From: Sanderia malayensis
Taxonomy: Eukaryota; Cnidaria; Scyphozoa; Semaeostomeae; Pelagiidae
Length of the DNA: 64,000 nt
NCBI GenBank assembly: GCA_013076295.1
Contig: RQOL01000863.1
Span: forward strand, 186,001-250,000
Reading direction: 5' to 3'
Every line of letters begins with the position of its first letter. The stretch's first letter is position 1. A model generated the notes under the pieces. It did not search any database. It was not told where the DNA came from and worked only from the letters and a program-made list of their open reading frames with translations. The position numbers were made by a program, and so were the translations under genes. Positions 62,021-64,000 of this stretch are shown one piece after another.

Positions 62021-64000
62021 ACTTTTCTACGTATCCGTCAAGCAATATTCAGAACAACTATCTGAATTGGACAGACAATTTCAAGATGTTCACGAACAAG
62101 CCAGTCTTCTGGTCGCGGATAATCAAGAAACACTCGAACAAGACATGGATGAGTTAGACGAACATGACTCTCGTGTAAGTACTAGCAACATCAAACTACG
62201 ATACCTTATTGGCCTAAATGTTAGTGATCAACAGTCTAATGTCCCGGTACCTGCTACCGATACTAAAAGCGTCACTAGTAGCAATCAAGGAAGATTCATA
62301 CAAAGTAAATTTAAGCGAATACATGATGGTGTGAATTCCTTAGTCGCTAAGTTAGACGACGCTACTAAATCTACCGATGATTACGAATTAGAAGACTTAC
62401 AAGGCTTTGAACAACAATTATCTGGTCATAATAAATCGCTAGAAGAATTGTTGAGGGATGTTGAGGGTCAACCTATGGATATAGATGACCCAGACGGTGA
62501 TAATATCAATGATCAATTTGATGCATTGTTTGAACAAATCAAAACAAGTGATGCTAAGCTAAGTGATTTGAAAAAGAACTATCGACGCGATAGAAAACTT
62601 AAACAGCAGAAGGAGAAAGAGGAATTAGTTAAGAAACAAGAAGAAGACAAGAAAAGACATGAGCAAGAAATAGAGAAGTATCGAAACGAAGTAAAATCTG
62701 CTTTAGAGAAAACTAGTTCTGAGCGAACGGGTGTCAAATTGCCTGACCTCAAAATTCCCGAGTTTGACGGCGAACCTACTAATTGGAAAACTTATTGGCA
62801 ACAATTTGAAGCTACAATTCACTCGTCAAAGAAATTAGATGATCAACTAAAGATGCAGTATCTTTTAAAATCTCTAATCACTAAAAGGGCTAAAGACGCG
62901 GTACAAGGCATTGTCGCAGTCGCCGAAGCGTATCCGGAAGCCATTTCTGCATTAAAGGCGAGATTTGACAGACCGCAAATAATTCATCGCGCCCACGTTA
63001 GATCTCTACTTCAAACTCGATCGCTAAAGGATGGCTCAAGCTCAGAACTACGTCAATTACACGATACCTTTCAACATAACCTACGTTCGCTGAAAGCTCT
63101 AAATCAACTCAACTTCGATCAATTTATCACAGCGCTTGCTGAAACTAAATTTGATCCTACAACGATGTTTGAATGGCAAAAACATTGTCAAAACGAAAAG
63201 GAAGTACCTGGATACGAGAAACTACTCCAATTTCTAGATCTTCGTGCTACAGCAACTGAACTAACTAATTTTGAACCAAGCTACAAAAGGTCAACTAACG
63301 CAGCCTTTGTTAAGAAACCTACAAACTACAGCAATTCTTCAGCTAACGCTAAATCAGTCTCAACTTTTGTGACGGAAACGGAAGTAAACAGCAAGTGCAC
63401 TGTTTGTAATGGAGGAAAACATCGGCTCGCATATTGCCCACAGTTCATAAAGAAGAATTCAACCGAGAGAAGAATCATCGTTAGCAGTCAAAGGACGTGC
63501 TTCAACTGCTTACGTAATGGACATGTTGTTAAAGACTGCCCATCAGAAAATCGCTGTCGTACATGCGATCAACATCATCACACTCTAATTCACGTAGACA
63601 CTCCTGCGACATCAGCATCTACTGCTGATCTTCAAGCATCTGGGGTTTCTAAACCAATCAACACACCAAGTAATACTACAGCAAGTACTGCCACATCATA
63701 TGTCGTGGTTCCAGACTCAGCTACCGACACAGCACTTATGATGACTGCTGAAGTAATTCTATATGGACCTGATGGTATCCAAACAAACGCACGTGTACTT
63801 TTGGATCCAGCATCCTCAGCGTCATTTGTAACTGAAAGAATTGCCCAGCATTTACGGTTACCACGACAACGTCAAAACATTTCGATTAACGGTATTGGTG
63901 GAGTTCAATGTCCAAACGTCAATAATACAGTAGTGAGAGTCGACATCAAATCTGCACAGAACTCAGTTCTTAACGTCTCAGCTATTGTTCTTCCCTCGTT
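62010..64000 (+). CDS. gag: BEL/Pao Gag-protease, partial (runs off the window)
   Basis: Open in one frame to the window end (about 663 codons). The frame opens at 61980; the first ATG in phase is 62145, but homology seems to start near 62010, upstream of it. In order: an acidic N-terminal region; a charged coiled coil (about 62572-62718, KQQKEKEELVKKQEEDKKR); a DUF1759-like Gag core from LPDLKIPEFDGEPTNW at 62739; two CCHC knuckles, CTVCNGGKHRLAYC (63396-63437) and CFNCLRNGHVVKDC (63498-63539), then CRTCDQHHHTLIH; and a DUF1758-like aspartic protease from about 63727. The protease active-site position reads LLDPASSASFV (D at 63804) where DSG is usual. Gag packages RNA; protease would mature Gag-Pol. 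RT and integrase should follow downstream. Confidence 0.88.

Larger units (their letters stand above)
61652..64000 (+). mobile_element. BEL/Pao LTR retrotransposon, 5' part
   Basis: The segment starts at a sharp satellite boundary with TGGATAGG and continues past the window end. It has a short candidate LTR, a TGG-start primer site, and a Gag-protease frame with the BEL/Pao signature: a Gag region with LPDLKIPEFDGEPTNW (DUF1759-like), three Cys/His knuckles and a DUF1758-like aspartic protease. RT, integrase and the right LTR would lie beyond the window. Confidence 0.88.

Overview
The window is animal DNA, most likely from an invertebrate. It is AT-rich, has no cellular gene that I can recognise, and carries a BEL/Pao retrotransposon, a group known only from metazoans. 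About 51 kb of the 64 kb is one satellite DNA family arranged head to tail, all in the same orientation. The rest is transposable elements inserted into it. I cannot name the species. A heterochromatic or pericentromeric location is an inference.

The satellite is built from two module lengths. A short module of about 38 bp contains the conserved core AAATTGTGGGAAT. A long module of about 91-95 bp is the same core followed by a roughly 54-bp second half ending near TTTTAGCTG..TTACGTG. Strings of these form higher-order repeats (HORs): 469 bp near 1.3-2.2 kb, 333 bp near 3.5-4.4 kb, 1,758 bp at 7.1-10.6 kb, a 1.87-kb composite at 25.4-32 kb, 1,641 bp at 37.6-40 kb, and a 5.1-5.3-kb unit present about three times at 39.1-54.5 kb. 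The stretch 25.4-56.1 kb holds no transposon. The transposons lie in the more heterogeneous flanks.

Insertions in order: (1) 8204-8327 and its duplicate 9962-10085, a 124-bp retroposed fragment with a 15-bp target-site duplication (TSD) and an 18-bp hairpin. (2) 14048-19376, a full-length Ty3/gypsy element with two 294-bp LTRs, a Leu-type primer binding site, Gag, protease-RT-RNase H and integrase, all in one reading frame interrupted by a TGA and a TAG. (3) 23495-25370, a non-autonomous LTR element on the minus strand with LTRs of 663-666 bp, an Ile-type primer site and no coding capacity. (4) 56157-57011, a 3'-end fragment or solo LTR of an unrelated element with a 5-bp TSD. (5) 60499-61051, a solo LTR of the same family as (3). 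(6) 61652 to the window end, the 5' part of a BEL/Pao element with LTR, primer site and Gag-protease; the gag frame is shifted once near its N-terminus.

The only protein-coding content is retrotransposon gag/pol. Gag would form the cytoplasmic particle, RT-RNase H would make cDNA from a tRNA primer, and integrase would insert it. The interrupted frames mean neither autonomous element is clearly active in this copy.
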